Assembly: GCA_011752475.1 (NCBI GenBank) | Contig: CP048747.1 | Coordinates: 186,001 to 250,000 of the forward strand | Direction: 5' to 3' | Length of the DNA stretch: 64,000 bases | Source of the DNA: Buchnera aphidicola (Microlophium carnosum) | GTDB lineage: Bacteria; Pseudomonadota; Gammaproteobacteria; Enterobacterales; Enterobacteriaceae | Shown: positions 9,904 to 18,708 of the stretch, piece by piece | Layout: each line of letters begins with the position of its first letter | Numbering within the stretch: the first letter of the stretch is position 1 | Notes under the pieces: model-generated | Databases searched by the model: none | Told to the model about the DNA's origin: nothing | What the model saw: only the letters and a program-made list of their open reading frames with translations | Translations under genes and position numbers: made by a program

Positions 9904-12405
9904 TTATATTGGTTCTACAATTTTTTGTAAAGCAACAACTTTTTCATTTTTCGATGTCCTGATTAATATTACACCTTGTGTATTTCTTCCTAATACTCCT
10001 ACTTCCGAAACTCTAATTCTAACTAATGTTCCTGCATTAGTAATCATCATAATTTGATCTTTTTCTACAACTTGTATTGCTCCGATGATTCTTCCATTTT
10101 TTTTTGTAATTTTAATAGATATAACACCTTGAGTAGCACGTGATTTTATAGGAAAATCAGTAATTTTTGTACGTTTTCCATACCCATTTTTTGTTGCTAT
10201 TAAAATACTACCTCTATTTTTTGGAACGATTAAAGAGACAACTTTATCATTTTTTTTAATTTTAATACCTCTAACTCCAGATGCAGTTCTGCCCATAGTT
10301 CGAACACTATTTTCTAGAAATTGGACTACTTTACCATTTTGCGTAAATAACATAATGTTATTATTACCATCAGTCAAAGATACTCCAATTAGTTCGTCAT
10401 TTGCATGTAAACTAATAGCTATGATTCCTGCAATTCTAGGTTTTTTGAATTGATTTAAAGAACTTTTTTTTACTATTCCATGCGCGGTAGTCATAAAAAT
10501 ATTCAGATTATCTTTATATTCATGTACTGGTAATATAGCTGTAATTCTTTCTTTAGGACTTAAAGGTAATAAATTAACTATAGGTCTTCCTCTTGCATGT
10601 CTACTAGACTCGGGTAATTGATAAACTTTCATCCAATATAGAATACCTCGACTAGAAAAGCATAATATAGTATCATGTGTATTTGCTATTACTAAACTTT
10701 CTATAAAATCTTCTTCTTTTATTTTTGCAGCTGACTTTCCTTTTCCACCTCTTCTTTGAGCATTATAATCTGAAAGAGGTTGATATTTTACATATCCTGA
10801 ATGAGATAATGTAACTACTACGTCCTCTTGATTAATCAAATCTTCAAGATTAATATCGGTATGATTATTAGTAATTTCTGTTCTTCTTTTATCACTAAAG
10901 CTATCTTTTATTAATAATAATTCTGATTTTATTACGTCAAACATACGACTTGGATTGTCTAATATTTCTTGTAATTCTTTAGTTTTTTTTATTAAATCAT
11001 TATGTTCTATAATAATTTTTTTTTGCTCTAAATTAGTTAATTTATGCAAACGTAAATCTAATATTGCTTGTACTTGTTGTTCAGTGAAATAATATCCAGT
11101 TTTTTTAGATTGACAATTTTTTGCTTGTAAATAATCAGATTCTTTTATTTTATCAGATATCCACTTTTTTTTAATTATCAAATTTTTTGCGTTTATTGAA
11201 TTTCCTGAACTTTTAATCATTTCAATAATCATATTAATATTTATTAAGGCAGTGTTTAATCCTTCAAGAATGTGGATACGATTGCGCATCTTGTTTAATT
11301 CAAAAATACTTCTTCTTATAATTATTTCTTGTCTATGAGATAAAAAATGTTTTAATATTTCTTTTAAAGATAACGTTTTTGGTTGTCCTTGAGACAAAGC
11401 AACCATATTAATTCCGAAAGATACTTGTAATTGAGTCAAAGAATACAGTTGATTCAAAATGATTTCAGATATTGCTTCTTTTTTAATTTCTACAACAATT
11501 CTCATACCATCTTTATCAGATTCATCACGTAAAGCAGTAATTCCATCAATTCTTTTATCTTTTACTAGTTCAGCTATTTTTTCAATTAAACGTGATTTAT
11601 TTACTTGATAAGGTATTTCATTAAATATTATTGATTCTTTTTTATTCTTTGTATTTTTTTCAATTTGATTTCGTGCACGAATATAAATTTTTCCTTTTCC
11701 TGTACGATATGCTTCTTCGATTCCTGCTTTTCCATTAATTATTCCAGCTGTTGGAAAATCTGGTCCTGGAATATATTTGATTAGCTCTTGTAGAGTAATA
11801 TCATTATTATCAATATAAGCTAAACATCCATCAATTACTTCATGTAAGTTATGAGGTGGAATGTTTGTAGCCATACCGACAGCTATACCTGATGAACCAT
11901 TTATTAACAGATTAGGTATTTTTGACGGCAATATTTCTGGTATATATTCAGTTCCATCATAGTTTGGCAAAAACTCAACAGTATTTTTTTCTAAGTCATT
12001 TAATAATTCATGAGCTATTTTAGACATTCGAACTTCTGTGTATCGCATTGCTGCGGCAGAATCTCCATCTACAGATCCAAAATTTCCTTGACCATCTATA
12101 AGCATATATCGTAATGAAAACTTTTGAGCCATACGGACTATAGCGTCATATACAGCAGAATCTCCATGTGGATGATATTTTCCTATAACATCACCTACTA
12201 CTCGAGCAGATTTTTTGTATGCTTTATTCCAATCATTATTTAACACATACATTGCAAACAGTATTCTGCGGTGAACAGGTTTTAAACCATCTCTCACATC
12301 TGGCAAAGCGCGGCCAACTATTACAGACATAGAATAGTCTAAATAAGAGCTTTTTAACTCTTCTTCAATATTGACCTGTATGATTTCTCGTGCAGGGTCT
12401 TTCAT
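9904..12405 (-). CDS. gyrA: DNA gyrase subunit A
   Basis: Breakage-reunion subunit of gyrase, introducing negative supercoils with GyrB. The N-terminal topoisomerase domain has catalytic Tyr122 (AMRYTEVR), and the quinolone-resistance region is wild type (HPHGDSAVYD, Ser83 and Asp87). The C-terminal beta-pinwheel has the GyrA box QRRGGKGKS. 833 aa against 875 in E. coli: the missing part is the acidic C-terminal tail, as the frame ends at VALQKIVEPI, so tail-based control of supercoiling is likely absent. Possible -10 TATACT on the minus strand at 12451-12456. Confidence 0.97.
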   Translation of the reverse strand: MKDPAREIIQVNIEEELKSSYLDYSMSVIVGRALPDVRDGLKPVHRRILFAMYVLNNDWNKAYKKSARVVGDVIGKYHPHGDSAVYDAIVRMAQKFSLRYMLIDGQGNFGSVDGDSAAAMRYTEVRMSKIAHELLNDLEKNTVEFLPNYDGTEYIPEILPSKIPNLLINGSSGIAVGMATNIPPHNLHEVIDGCLAYIDNNDITLQELIKYIPGPDFPTAGIINGKAGIEEAYRTGKGKIYIRARNQIEKNTKNKKESIIFNEIPYQVNKSRLIEKIAELVKDKRIDGITALRDESDKDGMRIVVEIKKEAISEIILNQLYSLTQLQVSFGINMVALSQGQPKTLSLKEILKHFLSHRQEIIIRRSIFELNKMRNRIHILEGLNTALININMIIEMIKSSGNSINAKNLIIKKKWISDKIKESDYLQAKNCQSKKTGYYFTEQQVQAILDLRLHKLTNLEQKKIIIEHNDLIKKTKELQEILDNPSRMFDVIKSELLLIKDSFSDKRRTEITNNHTDINLEDLINQEDVVVTLSHSGYVKYQPLSDYNAQRRGGKGKSAAKIKEEDFIESLVIANTHDTILCFSSRGILYWMKVYQLPESSRHARGRPIVNLLPLSPKERITAILPVHEYKDNLNIFMTTAHGIVKKSSLNQFKKPRIAGIIAISLHANDELIGVSLTDGNNNIMLFTQNGKVVQFLENSVRTMGRTASGVRGIKIKKNDKVVSLIVPKNRGSILIATKNGYGKRTKITDFPIKSRATQGVISIKITKKNGRIIGAIQVVEKDQIMMITNAGTLVRIRVSEVGVLGRNTQGVILIRTSKNEKVVALQKIVEPI

Positions 12406-12655
12406 AGAACTTTTATCTCTTTAATTAAAAACAATCAAATTAAGTAGAAAAGTATAACATAATTAAACTATTAGATGCATATAAAGAAAATGATTCTTTA
12501 AGATAGATAATTTTTTATAGTAAAAAATATTTTTTTATATTGTTTATTTGACACGAAAGTATTATTATAAAAAAAATTGTAATTTCATATTAAAAGTGTT
12601 AAAACGCACTGATTTATAAAAGTTTATTAATTTGATTATAAAATGAGATATTATT
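12406..12655. promoter_or_regulatory. Divergent intergenic region gyrA / DUF2076 gene
   Basis: 250 bases between two divergent genes, so promoters for both should lie here. On the minus strand TATACT (12451-12456) sits 46 bases before the gyrA start and could be its -10 box. On the plus strand a perfect -35 hexamer TTGACA occurs at 12548-12553, but no good -10 follows at 16-18 bases. No gene or relic was recognised. Confidence 0.35.
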
Positions 12656-13378
12656 ATGAAAGATGAAGAAAAAAAATTAATAAAAAATTTATTTGATCGT
12701 TTAAAGAATATTGAATTAAATTCTTCCGAAAGAGATATGGAAGCAGATAATTTAATTCAAAATTTAGTAACAAAACAACCTGCTTCTTCTTATTATATGA
12801 CTCAAACAATATTGATTCACGAAACAGCTATAAAAAAAATGAGCATAAAAATTGAGGAATTAAAAACAAAAATAAAAGCATTAGAAGTAGAGGAATTAGA
12901 TAAAAAACCAAGTTTTTTATCTAGTTTTTTTAAAAAAGATACTTCCTCTCAAATAGCATCCAATAATAATATATGGAAAAAAAAGAATGAGCCTTCACCA
13001 CCTAATTATTCTAACATAACTAGTTCACCAATAACTCAATCATTTCCAGTGTCAACAAATAGTAGTAAAAGTAGTAATTTTCTTGGTAGTGCATTACAAA
13101 CAGCAACTGGTGTAGCAGGTGGTATGATTTTAGGTAATATGCTAATGAATGTTTTTAGTCATACAAAACCAGAAGAAGATATATTTGATACTGTTAATAC
13201 ATCATCTTTAGACCAACATGCAGAAGATAATTTTTTAAATCATAATTCTAATAATGATTTAATAAATTATGAATATAATGAATCACATATTAATGGGAAT
13301 GAATTAAATTCAGAGAATATAAATAATGATATTTATGATACAGATGACATTGATATTGATGACGATAATTTGATTTAA
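12656..13378 (+). CDS. DUF2076-like protein of unknown function
   Basis: 240 aa, resembling DUF2076 proteins, a proteobacterial family of unknown function. Visible: a charged N-terminal helix-rich region with a likely coiled coil (residues about 55-80, KKMSIKIEELKTKIKALEVEEL), a Ser/Asn/Pro-rich linker, a glycine-rich hydrophobic segment (TATGVAGGMILGNMLMNVF, about 148-166) that could insert in or lie on a membrane, then a long acidic Asn/Asp tail ending DIDIDDDNLI. No signal peptide or catalytic motif seen. A gene in this place between gyrA and ahpC is, as I recall, typical of Buchnera. The role is unknown. Confidence 0.75.
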   Translation: MKDEEKKLIKNLFDRLKNIELNSSERDMEADNLIQNLVTKQPASSYYMTQTILIHETAIKKMSIKIEELKTKIKALEVEELDKKPSFLSSFFKKDTSSQIASNNNIWKKKNEPSPPNYSNITSSPITQSFPVSTNSSKSSNFLGSALQTATGVAGGMILGNMLMNVFSHTKPEEDIFDTVNTSSLDQHAEDNFLNHNSNNDLINYEYNESHINGNELNSENINNDIYDTDDIDIDDDNLI

Positions 13379-13455
13379 AAACATGTATTGTAATTACTAT
13401 AAATATAAAAATTTTTATAAAAACACTTCATAATATATCTATGAGATTAAAAAAT

Positions 13456-13489
13456 AAAGCCAGCATAAAATATTTTTTTTGCTGACTTT
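13456..13489 (-). terminator. Rho-independent terminator of ahpC
   Basis: Ten-base-pair stem, arms 13456-13465 and 13480-13489, with one G-U wobble when read on the minus strand, followed in that direction by ATTTTTTAAT. It lies just past the ahpC stop. Read on the plus strand the wobble becomes a C-A mismatch and no T-run follows, so it serves ahpC. Confidence 0.7.
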
Positions 13490-13497
13490 AGGTTTGA

Positions 13498-14091
13498 TTA
13501 AGAGTATTTACTTAAATATTTAGAAGCTCCTTCTGAAGAGGCCTCCATACCTTTTTCTCCCTTCTTCCAATTAGCAGGGCATACTTCTCCAAATTTATTA
13601 TGAAAATCTATAGCATCTACCATGCGTATCATTTCTTCTATATTGCGTCCAAATGGAAGATCGTTTACAACTTGATGACGTATAATCCAATTAGAATCAA
13701 TTAAAAATGAAGCTCTTAATGCTATACCAAGATTTGGGTGTTCAATTCCATAAGATTTTTGAATACTATGTGTTATATCAGATACCATAGGAAAGTTTAT
13801 TTTTCCAATACCGCCATTTTTAGGTAGTGTGTTTTGCCAAGCTTGATGAACAAAAACACTATCAATTGATATTCCTACGACTTTTACATTTCTTTTTTTA
13901 AATTCTGAATAGAGTATATTAAATTCTATAATTTCAGATGGACATACAAAAGTAAAATCCATCGGCCAGAAAAATAGCACAATCGATTGACCGTTAGAAT
14001 GCTTTTTAAGGTCAAATTGTTCAACAATCTGATTATTTTTTAAAATTGCTGGAGCTATGAAATTAGGTGCGTTTTGTGTTACTAGAACCAT
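13498..14091 (-). CDS. ahpC: 2-Cys peroxiredoxin (AhpC/TSA family)
   Basis: Reduces hydrogen peroxide and organic peroxides using a peroxidatic cysteine. 197 aa. Peroxidatic Cys50 in MDFTFVCPSE and resolving Cys171 in GEVCPANW identify a typical 2-Cys peroxiredoxin; the C-terminal tail after VCPANW is present. No AhpF neighbour is seen, so the reductant may be thioredoxin or glutathione-linked. It is closer to thioredoxin peroxidase (TSA) type than to E. coli AhpC, so the symbol follows habit. Together with sodA at 18.7 kb it forms the visible oxidative defence of the window. Confidence 0.88.
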   Translation of the reverse strand: MVLVTQNAPNFIAPAILKNNQIVEQFDLKKHSNGQSIVLFFWPMDFTFVCPSEIIEFNILYSEFKKRNVKVVGISIDSVFVHQAWQNTLPKNGGIGKINFPMVSDITHSIQKSYGIEHPNLGIALRASFLIDSNWIIRHQVVNDLPFGRNIEEMIRMVDAIDFHNKFGEVCPANWKKGEKGMEASSEGASKYLSKYS

Positions 14092-14162
14092 TTTTTTTCC
14101 TATAATATTACACTAGCAAAAGAAAGTTATTGTTAAATTTTTATTAAAAATGGAACTGAAAA

Positions 14163-14829
14163 ATGAATAAGATTTTATCTTGGAAAGATGTTTTGTCTCA
14201 AGAAAAAAAAAAGATATTTTATTAACATAATGAAATTTCTTAGACAAGAACGCTTAAATAAAATAATTTATCCAGATGCAAAAGATATCTTTAATGCTTT
14301 TGTTTTAACTAATTTTAATGATATCAAAGTTGTTATTCTTGGACAAGATCCATATTATTCTAAGAATCAAGCACATGGTTTGTCATTTTCTGTTCCCAAA
14401 GATTTGACTATACCACCTTCTTTAAAGAATATATATAAAGAATTAAATAGTGATTTCAAAAAAAAACATAGATTTAATCATGGATATCTTGAAAACTGGG
14501 CTTATCAAGGCGTTTTTTTATTGAATACTATTTTAACAGTTGAATCAGATAAACCAAAATCACATAGTAATATAGGATGGACTATTTTTACCGATAAAGT
14601 AATTTCTGCAATTAATCTGTATAGAAATTCTATTGTTTTTTTATTGTGGGGTAACGATGCGAAAAAAAAATGTAATTTAATTGATAAAAAAAATCATTAT
14701 ATATTAAAAGCATCTCATCCTTCTCCATTATCAGCATATCGAGGGTTTTTTGGATGTAAACATTTTACTTTGACTAATAAAATATTGATTCAAAACAAAA
14801 AAAAACCGATTAATTGGTTTTTAATTTAG
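14163..14829 (+). CDS. ung: Uracil-DNA glycosylase Ung, interrupted by an A10 frameshift near the N terminus
   Basis: Removes uracil from DNA, the first step of base-excision repair of deaminated cytosine. The true start appears to be ATG 14163: its frame reads SWKDVLSQEKK, matching E. coli TWHDVLAEEKQ, but the A10 tract at 14203-14212 throws it into a stop at 14223. The body is in another frame (ATG 14188 on) and is complete: GQDPYY with the catalytic Asp, HPSPLSAYRGFFGC loop. Loss of one A would restore MNKILSWKDVLSQEKKRYFIN. The body could also be made from ATG 14188, losing the first eight residues. Confidence 0.85.
14801..14822 (+). terminator. Possible terminator overlapping the ung 3' end
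   Basis: Inverted repeat AAAAACCGATT / AATTGGTTTTT with one G-U pair, inside the last codons of ung and running into a T-rich stretch. The convergent grpE stop is only 34 bases away, leaving little other room for a terminator. The loop would be very tight, so the call is weak. Confidence 0.3.
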
Positions 14830-14862
14830 AAAAAATATCTTACTTTTTTAATATTAATAAAA

Positions 14863-15390
14863 TTAGTTTTTAGCCACTATGACCATTGCTTTTCTTAACA
14901 ATATTTTATTAAAAGTAAATCCCTGTTTTTTAGTAGTAATAATATGATTAGGTAGTGTATTATCGGATGATTCTGTTGAAATTAATGTGTGAATTTTAGG
15001 ATCAAAAAGTTCATTTTTTTGACCTTCGTTTTGCACTCCTGATTTATATAATATATTCAATAAAGATTGTAATGTCAGTTTAATTCCTTCTATTAAAGGT
15101 TTATCTTTTAAATGTAATGTATTAGACAAGGTTAATATGTCTTCTAAAGAATCTATTACTGGAATTATTGTTTTTAAAAATCTTTCAACTTCTGTTTGTT
15201 TTATTTTTTTGATTTTTTCTTTAGTATTTTTTTTGATATTTTCTATATTTGCTAATTTTCGCAATTCAATATCGTTTATTTTTTTTTGATTCTGAATTAG
15301 TTCTAATTTTAAATCGTCTATTTTTTTATTTTGAAGAGAAATCATATCAATTGTATTTTCTTTATTTATTTTTGTTTCTTTATTATCCAT
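14863..15390 (-). CDS. grpE: GrpE, nucleotide exchange factor of DnaK
   Basis: Co-chaperone that releases ADP from DnaK. 175 aa from ATG 15390 (MDNKETKINKEN); an in-frame ATG at 15402 would add MVTF, and a GGTAA stretch before the inner ATG favours it weakly. The N-terminal half is a lysine- and glutamine-rich coiled coil (residues about 15-75). Next comes the conserved helix VERFLKTIIPVIDSLEDIL. The C-terminal beta domain ends GFTFNKILLRKAMVIVAKN, as in E. coli (197 aa). Divergent from nadK as in E. coli. Some Buchnera carry two grpE copies; this is the nadK-linked one. Confidence 0.92.
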   Translation of the reverse strand: MDNKETKINKENTIDMISLQNKKIDDLKLELIQNQKKINDIELRKLANIENIKKNTKEKIKKIKQTEVERFLKTIIPVIDSLEDILTLSNTLHLKDKPLIEGIKLTLQSLLNILYKSGVQNEGQKNELFDPKIHTLISTESSDNTLPNHIITTKKQGFTFNKILLRKAMVIVAKN

Positions 15391-15506
15391 AAAAGTTACC
15401 ATTTATAATGTTAATAATTAGGCTATTATAAACTTTATAATTAATCTTTCAAGACTGTTTTCTATTATAATATAATACACATTATTTTTTTAGGAGTTTT
15501 TATGTA

Positions 15507-16388
15507 ATGAATCAACATTTCACTTGTATAGGTATTGTTGGGCGTCCACGTCATGCGAGTGCATTAATAACACATAAGACTCTTTATAAGTGGTTAATAA
15601 AAAATGGTTATACAGTTTTTATTGAACACACTGTTGCTAAAGAATTAAAATTAAACAATCCTAATACTGCTACATTAATTGAAATTGGTCAATCTTGTGA
15701 TTTAGCAGTAGTTATAGGGGGAGATGGTAATTTATTATGTGCAGCGCGTGTTTTGTCATTTTATAATATTAAAATTATTGGAATTAATCGAGGTAATTTG
15801 GGTTTTCTTGCTGATTTGAATCCCGATACTGGTTTAAAAAAATTATCAGAGGTATTATCTGGAAATTATCTATTAGAAAATCGGTTTTTGTTAGATGCTC
15901 AAATTTGCCAAAAAGAAATAATTTCAAAATCTAGCATAGCTATTAACGAAGTCGTTTTACATACAAAAAATTTAGCTCATATGATAGAATTTGAAGTTTA
16001 TATTGATAATAAATTTTCATTTTCTCAACGTGCAGATGGATTAATTGTTTCAACTCCTACAGGTTCTACTGGTTACTCCCTTTCAGCTGGCGGGCCAATT
16101 ATAGCGACATCTTTAGATGCTATTGTATTGGTTCCAATGTTTCCACATACTTTATCTGCTCGTCCCTTAGTAATTCATAGTAACAGTATAATTTGTTTAA
16201 AATTTTCTAATATGCAGAATAATTTAAAAATAAGTTGTGATAGTCAAATTATTTTAACAATCAAAAAAGGTGAATGTGTATTTATTCGTCGAAGTTGTTA
16301 TTATTTAAATCTTATTCATCCTAAAAGTTATGATTATTTCAAAACTTTAACTTCTAAGTTAAGTTGGTCTAAAAAATTTTTTAAATAA
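15507..16388 (+). CDS. nadK: NAD kinase NadK
   Basis: Phosphorylates NAD+ to NADP+. 293 aa against 292 in E. coli. Motifs: GGDGN at residues 71-75, INRGNLGFLAD, NEVVLH, and the glycine-rich TPTGSTGYSLSAGGPI. The ATG at 15507 aligns with E. coli MNNHFKCIGIVG. Immediately before it sits ATG TAA (15502-15507), a start-stop pair whose stop overlaps this start, and the ribosome site TAGGAG is better spaced for that first ATG. Translation may therefore start by short-range re-initiation. Confidence 0.95.
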   Translation: MNQHFTCIGIVGRPRHASALITHKTLYKWLIKNGYTVFIEHTVAKELKLNNPNTATLIEIGQSCDLAVVIGGDGNLLCAARVLSFYNIKIIGINRGNLGFLADLNPDTGLKKLSEVLSGNYLLENRFLLDAQICQKEIISKSSIAINEVVLHTKNLAHMIEFEVYIDNKFSFSQRADGLIVSTPTGSTGYSLSAGGPIIATSLDAIVLVPMFPHTLSARPLVIHSNSIICLKFSNMQNNLKISCDSQIILTIKKGECVFIRRSCYYLNLIHPKSYDYFKTLTSKLSWSKKFFK

Positions 16389-16518
16389 TCTAGAATAAGA
16401 TATTATATATTTAATAAAATATTTTTTTAAATACTTAATATTTGTTATTCATATAAAAAGTTATAAGATGCTAATAAAAAAGTGTTAATGATTTTCATGT
16501 GAACTATAATAGGATATT

Positions 16519-16830
16519 ATGATGAATAATTATGTCAAAATACTATTGATAGTGATTTTTTTATCTAGTTGTTCAACTGTAGATCCAAGTAAATATAGTC
16601 TTAATTTTTTAGAAAAGATACATCTAAATCAGCATATCTTAAATAAAAATTATTTTGGTATGACAAAAAATCAGATAGTTTATATTTTTGGAATACCCAT
16701 TATTTCTGATTCTTTTAGTGATGTATATCATTATTGTTTATACGATTCAAAAAATGATGATTTTTTTCAAAAAAAAATGTTAAATTTATATTTTAAAGAC
16801 AATAAGGTTTTAAAATTCACCATCACATAG
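16519..16830 (+). CDS. bamE: Outer membrane assembly lipoprotein BamE (SmpA)
   Basis: Small lipoprotein of the BAM complex that inserts beta-barrel proteins in the outer membrane. 103 aa. An N-terminal hydrophobic signal (KILLIVIF) ends in the lipobox LSSC, with the lipidated Cys at residue 18. The SmpA/OmlA fold motif NYFGMTKNQIVYIFGIPIISD matches E. coli. Either ATG 16519 or 16522 may be the start; AGGA lies just upstream. The C-terminal tail is shorter than in E. coli (113 aa). It implies that this symbiont still assembles outer membrane proteins. Confidence 0.9.
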   Translation: MMNNYVKILLIVIFLSSCSTVDPSKYSLNFLEKIHLNQHILNKNYFGMTKNQIVYIFGIPIISDSFSDVYHYCLYDSKNDDFFQKKMLNLYFKDNKVLKFTIT

Positions 16831-16867
16831 CTTTTATAAAATTTTTTAAACAATATATAAATTTTTT

Positions 16868-17231
16868 TGGAGCTGGCGGGATTTGAACCCGCGTCCAAAA
16901 TTTCTACGAATAAAGTACTACATGCTTAGTTTTATCTTTGTTAGATTCATTACCTAATTTGGAAAAACTCATTTTAGGTCTATAGCTTGAAAAGTAATTC
17001 CGTGTCATCGTCAAGCTTGATGTTCACGCTGTTCTCTTTTTATGACCTTCCTGTTTTCTCGTCCTAAGAGAGAAGGCTGAGAAGGAAGGGCTTTATATAG
17101 TTTTTTAAGCTGCTAAAGCGTAGTTTTGTTTATTATTTGCAATTATTTTTTTACGGCTTTTATCGAGGCAAACCGTTCCTCGGCATGCACTTTACTTTGT
17201 TGATAACTTTGTCGAATCCAAAAACAGCCCC
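16868..17231 (-). ncRNA. ssrA: tmRNA (SsrA)
   Basis: Rescues stalled ribosomes by acting as a tRNA and then as mRNA for a degradation tag. The 5' end (17231) reads GGGGCTG...GGATTCGAC. The 3' half has GACGCGGGTTCAAATCCCGCCAGCTCC, the T-arm and the acceptor strand that pairs with the 5' end. The tag frame starts at GCA 17140 and reads ANNKQNYALAA then TAA (17105-17107), close to E. coli ANDENYALAA and ending in the usual LAA. About 364 nt. The 3' CCA is not encoded: the acceptor is followed by A residues. Confidence 0.95.
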
Positions 17232-17358
17232 GTATTTATTCTACAACGTAGTATTACAAAAAAACATAAGTTTGTCTATTAATTATTTTATACTGTTTTA
17301 AGAAAATTTTTATATAAATAATTGATATATATTATAAATTTTAAAAATGGAAATTAAT

Positions 17359-17685
17359 ATGAATGTTATAAAAAAAATAAAAAAACAAATTAAAGATAAT
17401 ATTATTTTAATTTATATGAAAGGTACTCCTGAGTCTCCTAGTTGTGGTTTTTCTGCGCAAGCAGTAAAAGCTCTGTCAGTTTGTGGTGAAAAATTTGCTT
17501 ATATAGATGTTTTAGAAAATCCGGAGATTAGAAGTAAATTACCAGAATATGCAAATTGGCCGACATTTCCTCAATTATGGATAGATGGCGAATTAATTGG
17601 TGGTTGTAGTATTATACTTGAAATGTTGCAAAATGGTCAATTGAAAGAACTAATATTAAAGGCTGTAAAAAAATATAAAATATAA
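17359..17685 (+). CDS. grxD: Monothiol glutaredoxin GrxD
   Basis: Binds and transfers iron-sulfur clusters; monothiol CGFS active site at residues 29-32 (ESPSCGFSAQAV), with ANWPTFPQLWIDGELIGG. I start at ATG 17359 (MNVIKKIKKQI), which aligns end to end with E. coli GrxD and has GGA seven bases upstream; ATG 17347 would add MEIN. 108 aa against 115 in E. coli. It may cooperate with the A-type carrier ErpA at 45.8 kb. Confidence 0.93.
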   Translation: MNVIKKIKKQIKDNIILIYMKGTPESPSCGFSAQAVKALSVCGEKFAYIDVLENPEIRSKLPEYANWPTFPQLWIDGELIGGCSIILEMLQNGQLKELILKAVKKYKI

Positions 17686-17727
17686 TTTTCAAGACAATAT
17701 AAATATAAATAATCTATATAAAAAATG

Positions 17728-17784
17728 AGATATGACACTAAATAAAAATAGCAAGGTTTCATTTTTATTGCTAATGTCATATCT
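17728..17784. terminator. Bidirectional terminator between grxD and rnt
   Basis: Long hairpin: outer stem AGATATGACA (17728-17737) with TGTCATATCT (17775-17784), and an imperfect inner AT-rich stem. T-rich sequence follows on the plus strand (TTTTTCTTA), and a T-run also follows in the minus direction (CATTTTTTATA). The two flanking genes converge here, so it likely ends both transcripts. Confidence 0.7.
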
Positions 17785-17842
17785 TTTTCTTATTAAAAAA
17801 TTATTAATATATAACATAGTTATATTATTATTTGTTATACTG

Positions 17843-18490
17843 TTAAATTTTTTTTTCTGAATAAATAGGCCATCCACCTAAACGCTTCCAACGATTTACT
17901 AATTCACAAAAAAGATCAGCAGTTTGTAAGGTATCATAAAGTGCAGAATGAGCTTGTTGGTTATCAAATGATAAACCAATAGCTTTACATGCTTTAGATA
18001 ATACTGTTTGACCAACTACTAATCCACTTAATGCTGCTGTATCAAATGTTACAAATGGATGAAAGGGATTGTTTTTTATTTTGACTCTTTGAATTGCTGC
18101 CATTAAAAAATTATGATCAAAATTAGCATTATGTGCTACAACAATCCCCCGATTACATCCTTCTATCTTGATCCCTTTTCGAACCATTTTTAATATAGAT
18201 TGAATGGCTACTTTTTCACTAATAGCACCACGTAATGGATTAAATGGATCAATTTTATTAAAAGCTATTGCTTCAGCATTTATTATAGATCCTTTAAATG
18301 GTTTTATATGAAAATGTAATGTATTTTCTTTATGCAACCATCCTAATTTATCCATTTTTAATGTTATCATAGCAATTTCTAATACTGCATCAGTATTTGC
18401 ATTAAATCCAGCTGTTTCAATATCGATAACAACAGGGTAAAATTTTCGAAATCGATTGCTTAATAAATTGAATTCTTGAGTTGTAGACAT
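17843..18490 (-). CDS. rnt: Ribonuclease T
   Basis: DEDD-family 3'-5' exonuclease that trims tRNA and other stable RNA ends. 215 aa, the same as E. coli. Exo motifs: VIDIETAGFN (Asp23 and Glu25), VAHNANFDHNFL, and QAHSALYDTLQTADLF with the catalytic His and Asp. The start at 18490 (MSTTQEFNLLSNRFRKFYPV) aligns with E. coli; the open frame extends 14 codons further without conservation. Divergent from sodA. Confidence 0.95.
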   Translation of the reverse strand: MSTTQEFNLLSNRFRKFYPVVIDIETAGFNANTDAVLEIAMITLKMDKLGWLHKENTLHFHIKPFKGSIINAEAIAFNKIDPFNPLRGAISEKVAIQSILKMVRKGIKIEGCNRGIVVAHNANFDHNFLMAAIQRVKIKNNPFHPFVTFDTAALSGLVVGQTVLSKACKAIGLSFDNQQAHSALYDTLQTADLFCELVNRWKRLGGWPIYSEKKI

Positions 18491-18589
18491 CAAAATCTCA
18501 TTTTTTAAAATATTTTTGTTTAATATAGTCAATCTTTTATATTTTTATTATTTTAATTCTGGATACTTTAAAAATATGTATTATGATTC

Positions 18590-18619
18590 TTGTGAATAAT
18601 TTAATAAGTGTACTATACT
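18590..18619 (+). promoter_or_regulatory. Candidate sigma-70 promoter of sodA
   Basis: TTGTGA (18590-18595) and TATACT (18614-18619) with an 18-base spacer, about 90 bases before the sodA start in the rnt-sodA divergent gap. The ribosome site AGGA lies directly before the ATG. No Fur or SoxS site could be recognised. Confidence 0.4.
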
Positions 18620-18708
18620 TTATAAGAATATTTAAGATTAAAGTATTAACTTAATATTATTAAAAAATAATTCCGATATTTTATTACAATTACCTCTAGG
18701 AAAATAAA

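Noticed and set aside
17689..17877. 62-codon minus-strand frame between grxD and rnt
   Set aside because: It overlaps the terminator hairpin and the rnt 3' end and has a hydrophobic, low-complexity product.
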